Shown piece by piece: positions 8,894 to 20,571 of a stretch of DNA of 64,000 nucleotides; position 1 is the stretch's first letter; each line of letters starts with the position of its first letter. The translations under genes were made by a program, and so were the position numbers. The notes under the pieces are model-generated. The model worked only from the letters and a program-made list of their open reading frames with translations, made no database searches and had not been told where the DNA came from. Location of the stretch: the NCBI RefSeq assembly GCF_000734965.1, contig NZ_JMTB01000095.1:57056-121055 (forward strand), written 5' to 3'. The stretch is from Trabulsiella guamensis ATCC 49490. Its GTDB lineage: Bacteria; Pseudomonadota; Gammaproteobacteria; Enterobacterales; Enterobacteriaceae.

Positions 8894-9667
8894 TCAGGCT
8901 AATGTGAGCAGAACGTTCTCAAGCGTAGCGAAGGGAACCGGGCGGGAAAGGAAGTATCCCTGTGCCGCGTAAGCCGGGGATTGTTGCACGTCGCGCCACT
9001 CTTCCAGCGTTTCGACACCCTCGACAATCACTCCCTGACAGTAGCGGTTCATCAGGTGCAACAGTTGGGTGAAGAGGTTGCGCCCTTCCGGGGTTTTGCG
9101 CAGCATAATGAACAGTTCGCGGGCGACTTTGATGTAATCGTAGTGGACTTCGCTCAGCGCGGAAAAGTTCGCCATGCCGGTGCCAAAATCGTCCAGCCAC
9201 AGCGGGCCGAGTTCGCACATAGACGCGAACGTGGAGTCCTGCGGCAAACGGATATGCTCCACCAGTTCAAAGCGGATCCATGGCAGCGTTTCGATCAGCG
9301 CCGCGAGCTCAGGATCTTTACGCAATGTCAGCAACGTCGGGCCATCGACGTTCACCGACGCCAGGATCTGATTCTTTTCAAAGAACGCTTTTTTCTCTGC
9401 CAGCAACGTCAGTTGTTCTTTCACCACATCGCTGCGCTGTTTGACTGCCACTTCGGCGAAATAGCGATCCGGTGCGATCCGCTGACCCGGATGTGAAGGA
9501 TGAGTGACGACCGTCAGCAGTTCGACCGCCATCAGGCGACCATCGGTTTTGTAGATTGGCTGATAAGTATAAGCACGTTCACATCCCAGCCAATAGCGGC
9601 GCTCCTGCAGGCTTTTCAGGCCCACATCCGGAATGCTTATCTGCTGGATAACCTGCTTTGACTTCAT
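8894..9667 (-). CDS. pdeH: Cyclic-di-GMP phosphodiesterase PdeH (YhjH)
   Basis: 257-residue stand-alone EAL-domain enzyme that hydrolyses c-di-GMP and keeps its level low in motile cells, opposing YcgR braking and biofilm matrix production. Seen: the EAL site as AVELLTVV, the DDFGTGMANFSAL loop, the catalytic region IVEGVET and the tail AAQGYFLSRPVPF. The ATG at 9667 matches the E. coli start region and has AGGA 8 bases upstream; the open frame itself runs far upstream without a better start. A sigma-28 promoter lies 50 bases upstream. Placement near the cellulose genes fits functional antagonism. Confidence 0.94.
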   Translation of the reverse strand: MKSKQVIQQISIPDVGLKSLQERRYWLGCERAYTYQPIYKTDGRLMAVELLTVVTHPSHPGQRIAPDRYFAEVAVKQRSDVVKEQLTLLAEKKAFFEKNQILASVNVDGPTLLTLRKDPELAALIETLPWIRFELVEHIRLPQDSTFASMCELGPLWLDDFGTGMANFSALSEVHYDYIKVARELFIMLRKTPEGRNLFTQLLHLMNRYCQGVIVEGVETLEEWRDVQQSPAYAAQGYFLSRPVPFATLENVLLTLA

Positions 9668-9716
9668 CTCAGCTGTCCTGTCGAAAAAGGAGAAATGGTC
9701 TCTTGTTGCTTCAGGA

Positions 9717-9743
9717 TTATCGGCGGCGAAAATAAGAACTTTA
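9717..9743 (-). promoter_or_regulatory. Sigma-28 (FliA) promoter of pdeH
   Basis: On the minus strand TAAAGTTC, then exactly 11 bases, then GCCGATAA, a near-perfect match to the FliA consensus (TAAAGTTT-N11-GCCGATAA), about 50 bases before the pdeH start. E. coli yhjH is a class 3 flagellar gene, so this is expected. Confidence 0.9.
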
Positions 9744-9813
9744 TGTTCAATGGGGGCCATTTTCTTTTTCTGCGAGCAAGAATCAGACAGGAATACGCGC
9801 CAGCTCAAAAAAA

Positions 9814-9834
9814 TAATGGAACGTTGTTTTAATA
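9814..9834 (+). promoter_or_regulatory. KdgR-like operator upstream of kdgK
   Basis: TAATGGAACGTTGTTTTAATA resembles the KdgR operator (AATGAAAC-x-x-TGTTTCATT type), centred about 75 bases before the kdgK start. kdgK is a known KdgR target in E. coli. Read by eye only. Confidence 0.55.
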
Positions 9835-9898
9835 TGGTTGACCACAAAAATGTCACAGCGCACACTAGCGCTAGTTTCCCGGATCCAGGTTCATGATT

Positions 9899-10828
9899 AT
9901 GTCTAAAAAAATTGCCGTGATCGGCGAATGCATGATTGAGCTGTCTGAAAAAGGCGCGGATGTCAGCCGCGGTTTTGGCGGCGATACGCTCAATACGTCC
10001 GTTTACATTGCGCGTCAGGTGGATGCCGCCGCACTGACCGTAGATTACGTTACCGCCCTCGGCACTGACAGCTTCAGCCAGCAGATGCTGGACGCCTGGC
10101 AGGGTGAAAACGTCGGTACGGGTCTTATTCAGCGCATGGAAAACCGCTTGCCGGGGCTCTATTACATCGAAACTGACGACACCGGCGAAAGAACCTTCTA
10201 CTACTGGCGCAATGAAGCCGCCGCCAGATTCTGGCTGGAGAGCGAACAGGCTGCCGCCATTTGTGAAACACTGGCGACCTTTGATTATCTCTACCTGAGC
10301 GGCATTAGTCTGGCGATCCTGAGCCAGACCAGTCGTGAAAAACTGCTTTCGCTGCTGCGTGAATGCCGCGCTAATGGCGGTAAAATCATTTTTGATAACA
10401 ACTACCGACCGCGTCTGTGGGCAAGCCGCGAAGAGACACAGCAGGTTTATCAGCAAATGCTTGAATGCACTGATATCGCCTTCCTGACGCTGGACGACGA
10501 AGACGCCCTGTGGGGCGCGAAACCGGTGGACGAGGTGATTGCCCGGACGCACGCGGCAGGGGTGAATGAAGTCGTGATCAAGCGTGGCGCAGAGTCATGC
10601 CTCGTGTCCGTCGTGGGCGAAGCGCTGATTGACGTGCCTGCGGTGAAACTGCCGAAAGAAAAAGTGGTCGATACCACCGCGGCGGGAGATTCCTTTAGCG
10701 CCGGTTATCTGGCGGTACGTCTGACCGGTGGCGATGCCGCCGCTGCCGCAAAACGCGGGCACCTGACAGCCAGCACGGTGATTCAGTATCGCGGGGCGAT
10801 CATTCCACGCGACGCGATGCCTGCGTAA
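9899..10828 (+). CDS. kdgK: 2-dehydro-3-deoxygluconokinase (KDG kinase)
   Basis: Phosphorylates 2-keto-3-deoxygluconate to KDPG, feeding hexuronate and pectin breakdown into the Entner–Doudoroff aldolase. The protein has 309 residues as in E. coli, starting at the second ATG (9899), with AGG 9 bases upstream; the ATG at 9893 is two codons earlier. It is a PfkB/ribokinase fold protein: GGDTLNTSVYIARQ near the N-terminus, FDNNYRPRLW in the middle and the anion-hole/catalytic motif DTTAAGDSFSAGY. A bidirectional terminator follows. Confidence 0.96.
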   Translation: MSKKIAVIGECMIELSEKGADVSRGFGGDTLNTSVYIARQVDAAALTVDYVTALGTDSFSQQMLDAWQGENVGTGLIQRMENRLPGLYYIETDDTGERTFYYWRNEAAARFWLESEQAAAICETLATFDYLYLSGISLAILSQTSREKLLSLLRECRANGGKIIFDNNYRPRLWASREETQQVYQQMLECTDIAFLTLDDEDALWGAKPVDEVIARTHAAGVNEVVIKRGAESCLVSVVGEALIDVPAVKLPKEKVVDTTAAGDSFSAGYLAVRLTGGDAAAAAKRGHLTASTVIQYRGAIIPRDAMPA

Positions 10829-10846
10829 TTGCGTCAGAACTACAAA

Positions 10847-10885
10847 AAAGCCCGGTAAGCATGACGCCTGCCGGGCTTTCTTTTT
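10847..10885. terminator. Bidirectional terminator between kdgK and yhjJ
   Basis: AAAGCCCGG and CCGGGCTTT form a 9-bp stem with a 15-base loop. It is followed by CTTTTTC on the plus strand and by a T6 run on the minus strand, serving both convergent genes. Confidence 0.9.
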
Positions 10886-10895
10886 CGAACTGATT

Positions 10896-12383
10896 TTACT
10901 GAGCCTGCGGAATGTCCGATACGTCGCGGGCATCATCGCTCGCCGCCGGGACTGCTGGCGTTGTCGGCGTCATAAACTGATCCCAGGTCGCCTGCAGCTC
11001 TTTCATGCTGTACTCCGGTTCGCCCTGCGGTTGCAGCAGCACCAGCGCCATTTCTTGTGACAATTGCTGGCGGAGATCCTGGTTCAGCATCTCCAGCGTC
11101 AGCGAGTTCAGGAAATCCTGACGTAGTTTCTGGTACTGCTCCGGCGCGATATCGACCACCTGGTTTTGCAGTGAACGCATGCGCTGGCTGGTTAGCACGC
11201 CCGTATCCATGCGTGCGTAAGTGGCAAATAACTTCTGCAGTTCCAGTTTCTTCTGCGCTACCAGGGCGTTGAATTCCTCTTCCGTCAGACCGTTGTCACG
11301 GACGCCCGCTAACTCGCGGGCAATGGTGCTGAGGTTGGCGTTGAGCTTCTCGTTGGGTGATTCGACGTTCACCGCACATTGCGCACGCTGGTACAACACG
11401 CGGCAGTCAAAGCCCAGACCGATGTCTTTCGCATTGCTTTTGCTCAGGTTCTGCTGAACACGCCAGAACAGCGCTTCACGCGCGAGATCAGCACGCCAGT
11501 AGCGCAACAGCGCCGCTGATTCTCGAATCGGCTGCCAGGGCGCATCCCACATAATCGACAGACGATCCTGATGTTGCGCCTCGGTCATAATGCTCACCGG
11601 CTCTGCACGCAGCGGAGAGAACGTTGGCACAGCGGCAGGTGTTTCGCGCTTCCCTTTCAGTTCACCGAAAATTTTGTTGATTTGCTCAGTCACGGCGCGA
11701 CTGTCGACGTTGCCGACCACAATCAGGGTCATCGCGTCCGGCGTATACCATTTTTCGTAGTACGCTTTGAGATGCTCGACATCCACCGGCTGCTTCAGCG
11801 GCTCGGAAGGATCGTGACCGAGCATGGTTGAGCCTTTGAGACGATAGCGCCACCAGCTCTCTTTCGGGTTTTGCGGCCAGGTTGCCACCATATCTTCCGT
11901 CGCGAGCGCTTTGTTGACCGATTCTGGCGTAATGGTCAGCTTGCCGCTGGCGTCAGCGAGCCAGGTCAACGACTCTTTCAGCAGGTCGTTGCGGTTGTTG
12001 GGCAGGCTGAGATTAAAGAGGGTGTAATCGTAGGAGACAATCGCGGGCGGCATCGGGCGAACGGGATCTATGCCCTGCTGCCAGAGCGAGCGCGCCTGCA
12101 TGGTTTCTAAGCTGCCGCTCTGTGTGAGCGCCAGACGAGGGAGAAAATGGCTGTAGCCGGTCTGCTGTGTGCTTTCGGACAACGAGCCGATATTGACCGA
12201 CAGACGAATTTCGATGCGATCGCTCGGACGCTGCGGGGTGGCAAGCACCTGCCACTGAAATCCATTTGATAACGTTCCCTGCTGCCAGGCGGGATCCGGC
12301 TGGAGTGCTTCTGCCTGCACATAACCGGCCGCCGCCATCATCAGTAAACCACCAGCGAAGAGTCGAATTTTAGTGCCCTGCAT
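10896..12383 (-). CDS. yhjJ: Periplasmic M16 peptidase-like protein YhjJ (catalytic motif lost)
   Basis: 495 residues. It has a signal peptide (about 1–24, ending GYVQAEA), then an M16 N-terminal domain and a second M16 domain (IVVGNVDSRAVTEQ about residue 220). The zinc-binding motif HxxEH of active M16 peptidases reads HFLPR here (GYSHFLPRLALTQ), so two of the three key residues are missing and proteolysis is unlikely. E. coli YhjJ has the same defect as I recall. The Pro/Ala-rich tail is low complexity. Function unknown. Confidence 0.9.
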   Translation of the reverse strand: MQGTKIRLFAGGLLMMAAAGYVQAEALQPDPAWQQGTLSNGFQWQVLATPQRPSDRIEIRLSVNIGSLSESTQQTGYSHFLPRLALTQSGSLETMQARSLWQQGIDPVRPMPPAIVSYDYTLFNLSLPNNRNDLLKESLTWLADASGKLTITPESVNKALATEDMVATWPQNPKESWWRYRLKGSTMLGHDPSEPLKQPVDVEHLKAYYEKWYTPDAMTLIVVGNVDSRAVTEQINKIFGELKGKRETPAAVPTFSPLRAEPVSIMTEAQHQDRLSIMWDAPWQPIRESAALLRYWRADLAREALFWRVQQNLSKSNAKDIGLGFDCRVLYQRAQCAVNVESPNEKLNANLSTIARELAGVRDNGLTEEEFNALVAQKKLELQKLFATYARMDTGVLTSQRMRSLQNQVVDIAPEQYQKLRQDFLNSLTLEMLNQDLRQQLSQEMALVLLQPQGEPEYSMKELQATWDQFMTPTTPAVPAASDDARDVSDIPQAQ

Positions 12384-12527
12384 GTGAACCCCTGATGAAC
12401 AATCCTGGTTACAAAGACCGCCCGTTCTGCGTGGGCAGCCTAAAAATTGAGTGAAATACGTCGGTTAGACCGCGAAAACGAGGGATCGTCACACGCGAAC
12501 GTAAATAATTCATCAATTATGCGCAGG

Positions 12528-12556
12528 AGCCCGCAGTCCATCAAGGACTACGGGCT
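12528..12556. terminator. Stem-loop downstream of dctA
   Basis: AGCCCGCAGTCC and GGACTACGGGCT pair over 12 positions (one G-T) around a 5-base loop, 13 bases after the dctA stop. There is no T-run, so it may be a transcript-end stabiliser as much as an intrinsic terminator. Confidence 0.55.
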
Positions 12557-12568
12557 TAAGTGGCGGGA

Positions 12569-13864
<1,296 letters not shown>

Positions 13865-14014
13865 TTAGAATAAAACCACAGGCTATGTAGGGTTTTTAAA
13901 TTGCCTGCGGTTTTTAAAATAACACCCGGGAAACATAACAGAAATATTTAGCCAGCCATCTGCAACGGGAATGTTAAAATTTTTGAGCTGAACCGCATAA
14001 GCCTGGCGCGGACA

Positions 14015-16021
14015 TCATTCGCTTTCATGGGGTCTGGAACCGGAAAGGTAGTCCTGCTCGAAGATCTCGGGTTGCACCGCGCGAGCAAAAAGGTAACCCT
14101 GCACCGATTCAACGCCTGCAGCTTTCAGCCATTCGTACTGCGCCTGGTTTTCCACCCCTTCGGCAACGATTTCAAGATTGAGGCTACGCGCCAGCTGAAT
14201 AATCGCCGAGACCATACTGGTATCGTCCGGGATCAGATCGACAAACGCTTTGTCGATTTTGAGGATATCTACTGGCAGAGACTTCATATGCTGGAGTTGC
14301 AACAGCCCGGCGTAGCCCATGCCAAAGTCATCGAGCGCAACGCGAACGCCGGCTTCGCGTAATGGACGCAAAATGTCGACTGCCTTTTGGGGATCATCAA
14401 TGCGGTGACTTTCGGTCACTTCCAGAATCAGGGTGCCAGTAGCAATTCGGTAACGTTTCATCAACATCAACAAGTCTGACACCATATTCTGATGCAGCAG
14501 CTGCAAAGCAGATAAATTCACTGACAGCGGCATCATAATCCCTTTATGCTGCCACGCCGCGAGCAAGCGACAGGATTCTTCCAGGACCCAATAGCCCACG
14601 GCAACAATAAGCCCGCAGGCTTCGATACGCTCAATGAGGTCGGCAGGTAATTCCCACTGACCGTTGGGTTGCTTCTGCCGTAACAACACTTCCGCACTGC
14701 AGACATTATCGGTCGCGGTATCCACCTGGGGTTGCAGCCAGATAGCAAACTGCTGGTTTTCGAGGGCGGACAGCAGATCACTCTCTTCGCTCAGACGCTG
14801 CTGCGCCGCTTCCATTTGCGCCGGATCGAAAAACTCAATCTGGTTTTTACCTTTGCGACGGGCGGCGAACGCCGCCGAAACCGCACGGCGATAGAGCTGC
14901 TCAGCAGTGAGATGACCATTGAACATGGCGATACCAATGCTGGCGCTCGGGCGGAGCTGAATGCCCTGTAATGGCAGACGTTCATTGATGACAGTGAGCA
15001 CTTGCTGACCAAGCGTAATGGCGTGCCACGGCTCTTTCACGCCGTGCGCCAGAATCGCAAAGTCGTAGCCGCTGACCTGAGCCAGCACCATGCGCGGCGA
15101 GATCACTGAGCGCAATTTTTCGACCAGCGTCAGCAGCAGGATTTCGCGCTGTGTCTCTTTCAGCACGCCTGCCGCATCCTGCAGGGTTTCACAGGCCACC
15201 ACCATCAAGGCGGCAGACTGCTCGCGGGCGACGGTCTGCTCCAGTAGCGCCAGCAAAAACGCTTTATTGGGCAGTTCAGAGACCGGAAAATGGGTGGCGT
15301 GGCTGTTCAGCTCTTCGTGCTGGCGAAGCAGAAGTTGTTGATTGCGGTTATAACTGCGCACCAGCATGCCGATTTCATCATCATGATGCAGTCGTGGCAG
15401 CGCCAGTTGATGGCCCACGCGCTCCTGCGGCGAGACATCATTCACTTCCCGGGCAATGCTGCGTAGCGGGCGCACGATCAACCGGTTAATGCACCAGGTG
15501 ATCGCCACGCTCAGCATCAGCGATAAAAGTAAGTAAGCAGTCACCAACGTCGCCAGCGCGCTCATCACAAAGCGATACATCTGCCAGGAGTCCGCCTGTA
15601 ACACCAGATAGGCCAGCGGCTGCGGGTTGGCCGGACGTTCCAGCGAGTAGATTGGCAATGAGATTTGTACCGGCAGCTCAAATACGCGGGTGATCATCAC
15701 CGGCACGGGGCGTTCAGGAATAAAGCTCATACGCAGCGCCTGAAACTGGTTTGGCAGTACGACGTCGGCGCGGCTGACAATTCCCGCAGGCTGGATACGC
15801 GCCAGAATAGCTTCAGCTTCAGGGATATCTGCTTTCAGGATGGCGGCTGAGAGCGGTTCGCGCACGGAGCGGGCAACGCTTTCAAGGTGCGTCGCGGTGG
15901 TATAGCGGTTCTGTTGTACAAAATGGAAGAGCAGAATGAAGCAAAAAATGAACGTAAACACCATGACAACGGCTGACACCATTGCCATATGTTTAATTGT
16001 CAACGAACGGCTAACGCGCAA
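14015..16021 (-). CDS. pdeK: Probable c-di-GMP phosphodiesterase PdeK (HAMP-GGDEF-EAL, HmsP-like)
   Basis: 668 residues from a TTG start ([10 protein letters not shown], conserved in E. coli YhjK), with GGAGA upstream. Order: membrane helix (about 12–35), periplasmic sensor region, second helix (about 155–175), HAMP, a GGDEF domain whose signature has decayed to SGYDF, then an EAL domain. The EAL motif reads EVL (SAEVLLR), with the further active-site motifs [23 protein letters not shown] and EGVEN kept. So a diguanylate cyclase role is unlikely and phosphodiesterase activity plausible. The neighbouring bcs operon is controlled by c-di-GMP. Confidence 0.92.
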   Translation of the reverse strand: MRVSRSLTIKHMAMVSAVVMVFTFIFCFILLFHFVQQNRYTTATHLESVARSVREPLSAAILKADIPEAEAILARIQPAGIVSRADVVLPNQFQALRMSFIPERPVPVMITRVFELPVQISLPIYSLERPANPQPLAYLVLQADSWQMYRFVMSALATLVTAYLLLSLMLSVAITWCINRLIVRPLRSIAREVNDVSPQERVGHQLALPRLHHDDEIGMLVRSYNRNQQLLLRQHEELNSHATHFPVSELPNKAFLLALLEQTVAREQSAALMVVACETLQDAAGVLKETQREILLLTLVEKLRSVISPRMVLAQVSGYDFAILAHGVKEPWHAITLGQQVLTVINERLPLQGIQLRPSASIGIAMFNGHLTAEQLYRRAVSAAFAARRKGKNQIEFFDPAQMEAAQQRLSEESDLLSALENQQFAIWLQPQVDTATDNVCSAEVLLRQKQPNGQWELPADLIERIEACGLIVAVGYWVLEESCRLLAAWQHKGIMMPLSVNLSALQLLHQNMVSDLLMLMKRYRIATGTLILEVTESHRIDDPQKAVDILRPLREAGVRVALDDFGMGYAGLLQLQHMKSLPVDILKIDKAFVDLIPDDTSMVSAIIQLARSLNLEIVAEGVENQAQYEWLKAAGVESVQGYLFARAVQPEIFEQDYLSGSRPHESE

Positions 16022-16077
16022 AAGGACTCTCCACTGAGACAGAAAACACTACCAGCATGCCGCGTTCATCAGCGAAC

Positions 16078-16122
16078 TCAGCCGACGGTCCGGTAACGAA
16101 ATGTTACCAGAACGCCGGCTGA
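16078..16122. other. Imperfect long hairpin between bcsC and pdeK
   Basis: Outer arms TCAGCCGACG and CGCCGGCTGA enclose a perfect inner repeat GGTAAC-GAAAT-GTTACC. It lies in the 153-bp gap after the bcsC stop and before the pdeK start, both leftward. It may end or protect bcs mRNA; no T-run follows. Confidence 0.5.
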
Positions 16123-16174
16123 TTATACCCGATCGTTCAGAGAATCCCTCAGATTTAGAGACTATTCCGGTGGG

Positions 16175-19100
16175 TTACCAGTCTGCATATGGCACCAGCG
16201 GTTGCGGCGGCAGATCCATATCGCCCTGCCAGCCCGCCGCCGAGTAGCGCACGTACATCAAAAAGTGGCTCGGCGCATAGTCTTTCGCCTGCTGAATATC
16301 AACCGCCGCACCGATAAACCAGTTGGATGTCACACGGCGTTCCAGCAGCGCCCGGGCGGTGTAACCAAAACCGTTACTGCTGCTGCCTTCGGAGATCTGG
16401 TTTGCCGCTTCAGCCTGCCACTGGGACGGAATCAAATTATTCAGCGGGTAACGCGGCATCGTTTTGGTGCGTGAATGCGACCAGGAACCGGAGGCGCCCA
16501 GTTCCCACGACCAGTTTTCCGTACGCTGGCGCCACAGCACCGGCACGGCAAATGAGAGGTACGATTGTGGACTGTAATAGCCGCCCTGGCCGAGCGTGTA
16601 GCCGCTCAGATCTTTATCATAATGCCAGATCATGTTGTTCAGGCCGATAGTGACGCGACGGTTATTCTCGTTGATGACTTTGTAGTAGTAACCGGTCATC
16701 CAGCGCACGCGCCAGTTGTCCTCCACGTTTTTACCATTCAGGCTGTCAGCGCCGAGACTGGCCCACACGCCGTTGGCTTCGCCTTTGTCGTAACTCATGC
16801 TGACGCCCGCCCCGGTAGCGCGAACGCCGCCCCAGGTGGTGCCGGTATGGCCGTTGTTGTCGTTATCTTTTTGCCCGCCAAAGGCCAGCAGCGAACTGGA
16901 AATCGGTCGGCGATGCAGGTTGACCGTATAGCCAATTGGACCGAGATCATCGCTGTAACTCAGACCGCCTACCACATCAACGACATTAAAGCCGATCGGA
17001 GTGGTGCCAAGATCCATATTCCAGGTATCGTTTTTCCAGCCAACCGCGATGCTCGCGCCGCTGTCAGACTGTTTCGTGCCGCCGCGACAGCCATCGTCGC
17101 CCAGCGAACAGGTGCCCCAGCTGTCGGTGTAAGTACCGCCGCTGGTTGAGAACGTCCCGGCATTCATATTCACAAAATCAGAGCGGAAGAACATGCGCCC
17201 ATCCGCCAGTGGCGCATCCGCCTGCAGCATGGTGGTGTGCGCTTTCAGATCAGAGTAGCCGCCGGTACCGCTGGAGCCCCAGTAATCATGCTCAAGCGTC
17301 ACATTCACGTCCTGCTGACGGTAGAGATCGGCAGCATCGCTGCGCAGGCCACGCTTCAGCCAGTCGTCTTTCTCATCATTGCGCGTTAAGCGGGTAAAGG
17401 TGTCGTTATCCTGCGGACGGACTGGCGTGATCCCCGTCGCCACCATTGCGTCTTTGTAATCTTCCAGCCCCTGCTGTGGATTGCCCGCTGCGGCCTCCAC
17501 ACGCGCGGCGTCACGCAGCACCAGCGCGCTGTCCATTGACGGCGGCTGCGATTTCGCCTGCGGCACAATGCGATTGAAGATTTGCTGCGCGCTGGCCGTA
17601 TTACCCAGCCCCGACTGCGCCAGCGCCACACGGCGCTGCATATTGAGCGAGGAATTTGCCTCCAGTGGCGGCAGTTTTGCCAGTTGTTCGTGGGCGCTGG
17701 TTTTGTCGCCTGCGGCGAGATACACCTCCACCAGTCCAAGTCGTGCATCCTGGTTTTCCGGCTCTTTCGCCAGTACCGCGTTGTACTGCGCCACCGCGGT
17801 TGGCGTATCACCGCGCTGCTGCGCCCAGTCAGCGAGGATCAAATCGATCCGCGTTGAGGACGGTTGTTGTTTTAGCAGCGCAATGGCCTGATCTTCCTGG
17901 CCGCCATCACGCAGACGATTCGCGTTCTCCAGTACCTGATTGAACTGCAAACGATCGGCCAGCTCGCGAATATTGTCATTCCACTGGCTACGCGGCAGCC
18001 GGTTCAGGTGCGTTAATGCCGCCTGATCCTGATCGTTGCCGGAAAGATAAAGACCATTGGCGTAAATTTGTTCGGGATCGTTGGGTTTTTGCTGCGCCAG
18101 ACCGCGCATCAGCGCATCGGCTTCGCTGCGTTGCCCGGCGCTGTAGAGATCACGCGACAGACGGTAGGTTATCCACACACTGCCGGGATCAAGCGCTAAA
18201 CGCTGACGCTGCAACGCCGCGGCCTGCGCCCATTTACCTTCGTTTTCCAGTGCTTCCGCCTGTTGCGACAGGCGGTCATTGGTCAGGCTGCGTTCGATAT
18301 CATCGACACTTTTGCGCTGTGCCGCGGAAAGGCTTTCAATGAAAGCAGTGGCTTTTTCCGGCGACTGTTCGCGATAGATGTTCGCCAGCCCGCGCACAGC
18401 GTTACTGTTGCCGCTGTCGAGGCGCAACGCCTGGCGGTAATAACGCTCAGCGGCAGCGCTGTCTTTGCGTGCCATCGCCACATCGCCAAGGCCCAGCACG
18501 GCATAGCTGTCGGTATTATCCACATTCCGCGCCTGCTGATAGGTACGTTCAGCCAGCTCGAGATTACCGGCTTTCAGCGCCGCATCGGCTTTGCGGATCA
18601 TCGGCCAGTAGATTTCCCAGCTCTGCGGTTTATTCTCTTCTCTCGCCAGCTGTTCTGCTTTCGCCCGGAACGCCGGATCGGCCATCTGTTTTTTCTGTTC
18701 GTCGAGCTGTGTTTTCGCCGCCGTCGCCAGATCACCGGTCGTAAACAACAACAGGAAACGTTGCAGTGCCAGGATGCTGGCGTCGCTGGTGGGCATGGTT
18801 TTGATTTGATCGTACCAGATGTCCGCAGCCGTATTGCGCCCGGCGTTGGATTTTGCCATTTGTTCGAGGACGGCGAAGGCTTCGTCGCGCTTGTCGTCGT
18901 CAAAGAGCATTCTCGCCAGCGTCGATTGTAGCTGAACGTTGCCCGGCATCGTTTTGTTGAGGTTTTTAAGCTGATTTACTGCCTCGTTATGCCGCGCGGG
19001 CAAGCGCGCCACTGCGGTCCAGTATTCCACCGCCATCGCCCCATCAGGCGGTGCGCCATTAAACAGCTTATCGTAGGTGGCAAGCCCCTCTTCGACGTGG

Positions 19101-19480
19101 CCGGTGGTGGTTAACAGTCGCGCCTGTTGCAGCGCCTGTCGCCCTTCTGGCGTCGTTAACTGAATTTCACTGCGCGAATTTTTGTAAGCGCTGGAGTCCG
19201 GCGCCAGTTTCGCCAGCCGGTCTAGCTGGGTCTGCGCGGCCGCCGCATCGCCCTGACGCAGCAGATAACGCAGCCGCGCGGCGATGACGTCAGGATTGTT
19301 GGGGTCAATCAGTTCCAGTCGATAAAGCGACTGGGTGACCAGATCTTCCCGATTGCTGGCCTCCCCGACACGGATCTGGTCCAGGAGTTGCTGCTGCGCG
19401 GCGGTATTCGCCGCCCACGCAGCCGGCACCATGGCAAGGCCGAGCGACAAACTGAGTAAACTTACTGTGAACTTGCGCAT
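16175..19480 (-). CDS. bcsC: Cellulose synthase outer-membrane subunit BcsC
   Basis: Exports the glucan chain through the periplasm and outer membrane. 1101 residues: signal peptide (about 1–23, ending AAWAA), a long TPR superhelix (about 25–760), then a 16-strand beta-barrel from about 780 ending LVPYADW. By recalled alignment E. coli BcsC has about 60 more residues: after [12 protein letters not shown] (near 278) this protein goes straight to a short unrelated stretch ([14 protein letters not shown]) and rejoins at DAALKAGN, missing roughly two TPRs. The frame is intact on both sides. The start overlaps the bcsZ 3' end by 19 bases, as in E. coli. Confidence 0.93.
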   Translation of the reverse strand: MRKFTVSLLSLSLGLAMVPAAWAANTAAQQQLLDQIRVGEASNREDLVTQSLYRLELIDPNNPDVIAARLRYLLRQGDAAAAQTQLDRLAKLAPDSSAYKNSRSEIQLTTPEGRQALQQARLLTTTGHVEEGLATYDKLFNGAPPDGAMAVEYWTAVARLPARHNEAVNQLKNLNKTMPGNVQLQSTLARMLFDDDKRDEAFAVLEQMAKSNAGRNTAADIWYDQIKTMPTSDASILALQRFLLLFTTGDLATAAKTQLDEQKKQMADPAFRAKAEQLAREENKPQSWEIYWPMIRKADAALKAGNLELAERTYQQARNVDNTDSYAVLGLGDVAMARKDSAAAERYYRQALRLDSGNSNAVRGLANIYREQSPEKATAFIESLSAAQRKSVDDIERSLTNDRLSQQAEALENEGKWAQAAALQRQRLALDPGSVWITYRLSRDLYSAGQRSEADALMRGLAQQKPNDPEQIYANGLYLSGNDQDQAALTHLNRLPRSQWNDNIRELADRLQFNQVLENANRLRDGGQEDQAIALLKQQPSSTRIDLILADWAQQRGDTPTAVAQYNAVLAKEPENQDARLGLVEVYLAAGDKTSAHEQLAKLPPLEANSSLNMQRRVALAQSGLGNTASAQQIFNRIVPQAKSQPPSMDSALVLRDAARVEAAAGNPQQGLEDYKDAMVATGITPVRPQDNDTFTRLTRNDEKDDWLKRGLRSDAADLYRQQDVNVTLEHDYWGSSGTGGYSDLKAHTTMLQADAPLADGRMFFRSDFVNMNAGTFSTSGGTYTDSWGTCSLGDDGCRGGTKQSDSGASIAVGWKNDTWNMDLGTTPIGFNVVDVVGGLSYSDDLGPIGYTVNLHRRPISSSLLAFGGQKDNDNNGHTGTTWGGVRATGAGVSMSYDKGEANGVWASLGADSLNGKNVEDNWRVRWMTGYYYKVINENNRRVTIGLNNMIWHYDKDLSGYTLGQGGYYSPQSYLSFAVPVLWRQRTENWSWELGASGSWSHSRTKTMPRYPLNNLIPSQWQAEAANQISEGSSSNGFGYTARALLERRVTSNWFIGAAVDIQQAKDYAPSHFLMYVRYSAAGWQGDMDLPPQPLVPYADW

Positions 19481-20568
19481 TCCTGGCCCCAGTCAGGTAG
19501 TAATTCACCGCGGGCGGTGAAACGAAAACGGTGTTGATCCCAGCCTTGTCCAAACAGGGTTAGCACATAGTTAAAATAGGCGTCCGCGCCAGGGAAGTTA
19601 TCCGCCACGCGCTGGCGCTGAACAGCCTGGGCATCGCGATTTTGTAAGAAAGGCAGCAGCGAGGCCGAGAACCCGACCGGGCCGGTATTGGTGACCTTGC
19701 CGGTCGCGATATCAACTTTCTCCGGCGGCAATCCTTCACGGGTGGTTTGCACTGCCATCGGGTTAAAGCGCTTCAGCAGGCGCGCTTTTTGCGGATCGCT
19801 GTCGTGCAGCATGCCCGCCCACAGATAGACGCGAATCGCGTCATAGCTGCCAACCAGCGTCTTATCCTGCTTTAACTGCCAGCCTTTGTCTTTTTCATAG
19901 CGCACCCAGTCCGGCGAAAAACCTTTTGGCGCAGTTTCCAGCAGCAGGCGCAGGTTAGTTTCCCGCAATGTGCTCCACGGCGCGCCAAGACGGGCAAAGT
20001 AACTGGTCAGTTGCGGCGGGAAATAGCTGGGGTTGAAACGCCAGCTTTTGTCGTCGACAAAACCGACTTTCCCCGGCAACAGCATCGAGCCAAGCCCCGG
20101 CACAGTGACCACTTCATCTTTAGCAATCCGCGACAGCAGCCCTTTCCCGGCGTCGCTGTAGCGTGGCTCCTTCCACAAGCGCCCGGCTTCCATCAGCGAC
20201 CAGGCGATCCACAGATCGGCGTCAGAGGCGGAGTTGCTGTCAAGTACCGCCCATTTATCTTCGTTTTTGCCCCACAGCCAGGCGGGCAGATTCGCGCTCA
20301 GATCACCCTGGGCGAGATTGTCTTGTGTCCAGTCATACAACGTGGCAAAAGCGCTACGGTCATTCGCCACCAGCGCGAAGAACATGGCATAGCTTTGCCC
20401 TTCTGAGGTGGTAATTTTGCGCGCGTCACTGGGGTCAATGACGCGCCCACCGTCGCTGATATAGTCCTTTTTAAACTGATCCCATGCTGGCCAGCGACAG
20501 GCGGCGTTCGCCTGTACGGTGACCAGCAGAGTCAGCACCAGCGCCATCCAGCGGGCTACGTTCATCAT
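19462..20568 (-). CDS. bcsZ: Periplasmic endo-1,4-beta-glucanase BcsZ (GH8)
   Basis: Cellulase of the synthase complex; trims or edits nascent cellulose in the periplasm. 368 residues with a signal peptide (about 1–22, ending VQANA), GH8 (alpha/alpha)6 barrel. The general-acid Glu lies in [10 protein letters not shown] (about 56; E55 in E. coli) and the [13 protein letters not shown] helix is conserved. Two adjacent ATGs at the start; the second would give the E. coli length. Three bases separate it from the bcsB stop and it overlaps bcsC, so it is translated as part of the operon. Confidence 0.95.
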   Translation of the reverse strand: MMNVARWMALVLTLLVTVQANAACRWPAWDQFKKDYISDGGRVIDPSDARKITTSEGQSYAMFFALVANDRSAFATLYDWTQDNLAQGDLSANLPAWLWGKNEDKWAVLDSNSASDADLWIAWSLMEAGRLWKEPRYSDAGKGLLSRIAKDEVVTVPGLGSMLLPGKVGFVDDKSWRFNPSYFPPQLTSYFARLGAPWSTLRETNLRLLLETAPKGFSPDWVRYEKDKGWQLKQDKTLVGSYDAIRVYLWAGMLHDSDPQKARLLKRFNPMAVQTTREGLPPEKVDIATGKVTNTGPVGFSASLLPFLQNRDAQAVQRQRVADNFPGADAYFNYVLTLFGQGWDQHRFRFTARGELLPDWGQECASSQ

Positions 20569-20571
20569 CGT

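Noticed and set aside
9668-10552. The long upstream extension of the pdeH frame
   Set aside because: It runs antisense through kdgK; the added residues are unrelated to any PdeH and a good start with ribosome binding site exists at 9667.
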